Source of the DNA: Bacteroidota bacterium
GTDB lineage: Bacteria; Bacteroidota; Bacteroidia; Bacteroidales; Prolixibacteraceae
DNA length: 15,041 bases
Assembly (NCBI GenBank): GCA_030695265.1
Contig: JAUYTA010000235.1
Coordinates: forward strand, 1 to 15,041
Direction: 5' to 3'
Position numbers and translations under genes: made by a program. Shown piece by piece: positions 14,001-15,041 of the stretch. How positions within the stretch are numbered: the stretch's first letter is position 1; each line of letters opens with the position of its first letter. The notes under the pieces were generated by a model. It searched no databases. It was not told the DNA's origin and saw nothing but the letters and a program-made list of their open reading frames with translations.

Positions 14001-15041
14001 ATGCGATCAATTTGTCTTTGTTTACAAGTCCATCAGCCGGTCCGGCTTAAAAAAATCAATTTTTTTGATATCGGAAATTGTGATTATTGTTATGATGATC
14101 AAAATAATGAAATGATCCTCCGGCGGGTAACTGAAAACTGTTATTTGCCCACCAATAAAATGATCCTTGACCTTATTCATAAACATCAGGGTCGGTTCAG
14201 GGTTGCATTTTCAATTTCGGGTACAGCGCTCGACCAATTTAAGATATATGCCCATGAAGTCATTGAAAGCTTCCGGGAACTTGCGGCTACCGGATGTGTT
14301 GAATTTCTGGCCGGGACTTACTCACACTCATTGGCTTTCCTTAATAATAAGGACGAATTCAAGAGTCAGGTTGAAACTCATTCAACCGCAATGGAAACCC
14401 TTTTTGGAAAGAGACCAGTCGTATTTGCAAATACCGGATTAAGTTATTCTGACGAAATTGGAGCAATGGTTGCAGAAATGGGATACAAAGCCACTTTATC
14501 AGAAAGCCCAAGCCATATCCTCAAATGGAGAAGCCCAAATTATATCTATCGCAATGCAATTATACCTTCATTGACTGTATTGTTAAAAAATCATTGGCTA
14601 AGTGATGACATTGCTGTCCGGTTTTCAAACTCTGATTGGAACGGATGGCCTTTGACTGCCAAAAAATATGTTTCGTGGTTAAGTAAAATTCGAAAAGAAG
14701 AAAACGTCGTCAACCTTTTTATGGATTATGAAACTTTTGGCGAGCGCCATAAGAAGGATATGGGTATTTTTGAATTTCTGGATTTATTTCCTTCAGCTAT
14801 TTTTACAAAATCGGACTTTAAATTTATGACACCTTCCGAAGTGGTGAATAATTATCAACCAATCTCAACTTTAAATATGCCTTCACCGATTTCCCGGGTT
14901 GATGCAGAATGGGGTATAACAGCCTGGTTGGGGAATGAACTTCAGCAGGAAGCATTTGAACAATTGTATGGACTACAAAAGATGATTGACCATTGCACAG
15001 ATTCAGACCTGTTAAAAGACTGGCAATATCTGCAAACCAGT
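14001..15041 (+). CDS. GH57 alpha-amylase / 4-alpha-glucanotransferase (C-terminus outside window)
   Basis: The frame is open from the ATG at 14001 to the window end (347 codons). Glycoside hydrolase family 57 landmarks: VHQPVRL with H11 (motif 1), GTYSHSL (105-111, motif 2 region with H109), a glutamate at E168 in LSESPSHIL near the expected nucleophile region, and FMDYETFGERH (240-250), where D242 is the likely acid/base position of motif 4. Family members cleave or transfer alpha-1,4-glucan in the cytoplasm. It follows the glycogen-synthase-like gene by 18 bp, a pairing common in Bacteroidota. The enzyme type (amylase, transferase or branching) cannot be fixed without the rest of the protein. 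It is intact as far as seen. Confidence 0.88.
   Translation, partial: MRSICLCLQVHQPVRLKKINFFDIGNCDYCYDDQNNEMILRRVTENCYLPTNKMILDLIHKHQGRFRVAFSISGTALDQFKIYAHEVIESFRELAATGCVEFLAGTYSHSLAFLNNKDEFKSQVETHSTAMETLFGKRPVVFANTGLSYSDEIGAMVAEMGYKATLSESPSHILKWRSPNYIYRNAIIPSLTVLLKNHWLSDDIAVRFSNSDWNGWPLTAKKYVSWLSKIRKEENVVNLFMDYETFGERHKKDMGIFEFLDLFPSAIFTKSDFKFMTPSEVVNNYQPISTLNMPSPISRVDAEWGITAWLGNELQQEAFEQLYGLQKMIDHCTDSDLLKDWQYLQTS

Noticed and set aside
1..15041. CRISPR array, tRNA or rRNA genes, complete insertion sequence
   Set aside because: No regularly spaced identical repeats with unique spacers, no tRNA-like cloverleaf or rRNA sequence, and no transposase frame were found.

Overview
The window looks like a chromosomal segment of a Bacteroidota, probably a Bacteroidales/Marinilabiliales relative (inference). 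The reasons are: four exact matches to the Bacteroidetes -7 promoter element TAnnTTTG at sensible distances from start codons, starts without Shine-Dalgarno sequences, a lipoprotein signal typical of the phylum, GntR/periplasmic-binding-protein hybrid regulators, a GT4/GT5 glycosyltransferase followed by a GH57 enzyme, and G/C-rich intergenic repeats of the kind scattered through these genomes.

Left edge (1-2107, minus): the N-terminal 702 residues of a large archaeo-eukaryotic-type primase fused to an SF2 helicase, with the signature motifs of TOTE conflict-system primases. Its C-terminus lies outside the window. Next come a CHRD-domain lipoprotein (plus) with a very long terminator hairpin, an isochorismatase-family hydrolase broken by one in-frame stop (minus), and a single-domain SIS sugar-phosphate isomerase of the KdsD/KpsF type (minus). 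The last 13 or so codons of the isomerase are supplied by an intergenic repeat.

Centre (4735-8078, plus): sucC and sucD, the two subunits of succinyl-CoA synthetase, separated by a long intercistronic hairpin. A repeat-rich intergenic stretch and a terminator follow, then a GntR-family regulator with a sugar-binding-like C-terminal domain. On the minus strand, 9439-8157 is a two-gene operon of a PchB-like AroQ chorismate mutase and a DRE-TIM (HMGL-like) aldolase/lyase.

Right (9567-12304): an AT-rich island with a STAND/NACHT-like P-loop ATPase (minus). It is apparently split by a -1 frameshift from its helical-repeat C-terminus. It is divergent from a 67-residue unknown ORF (12305, plus). 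The shared intergenic region holds a 20-bp palindrome, three 11-bp direct repeats and an exact TAnnTTTG box. The right edge carries glycogen metabolism: a glycogen-synthase-like glycosyltransferase and a GH57 alpha-amylase/glucanotransferase cut by the window end.

Most genes are housekeeping. The parts that stand out are the primase-helicase, the split STAND ATPase with its divergent small ORF and patterned control region, the PchB-like mutase/aldolase operon, and the repeat-driven or mutational changes to the isomerase and the isochorismatase.
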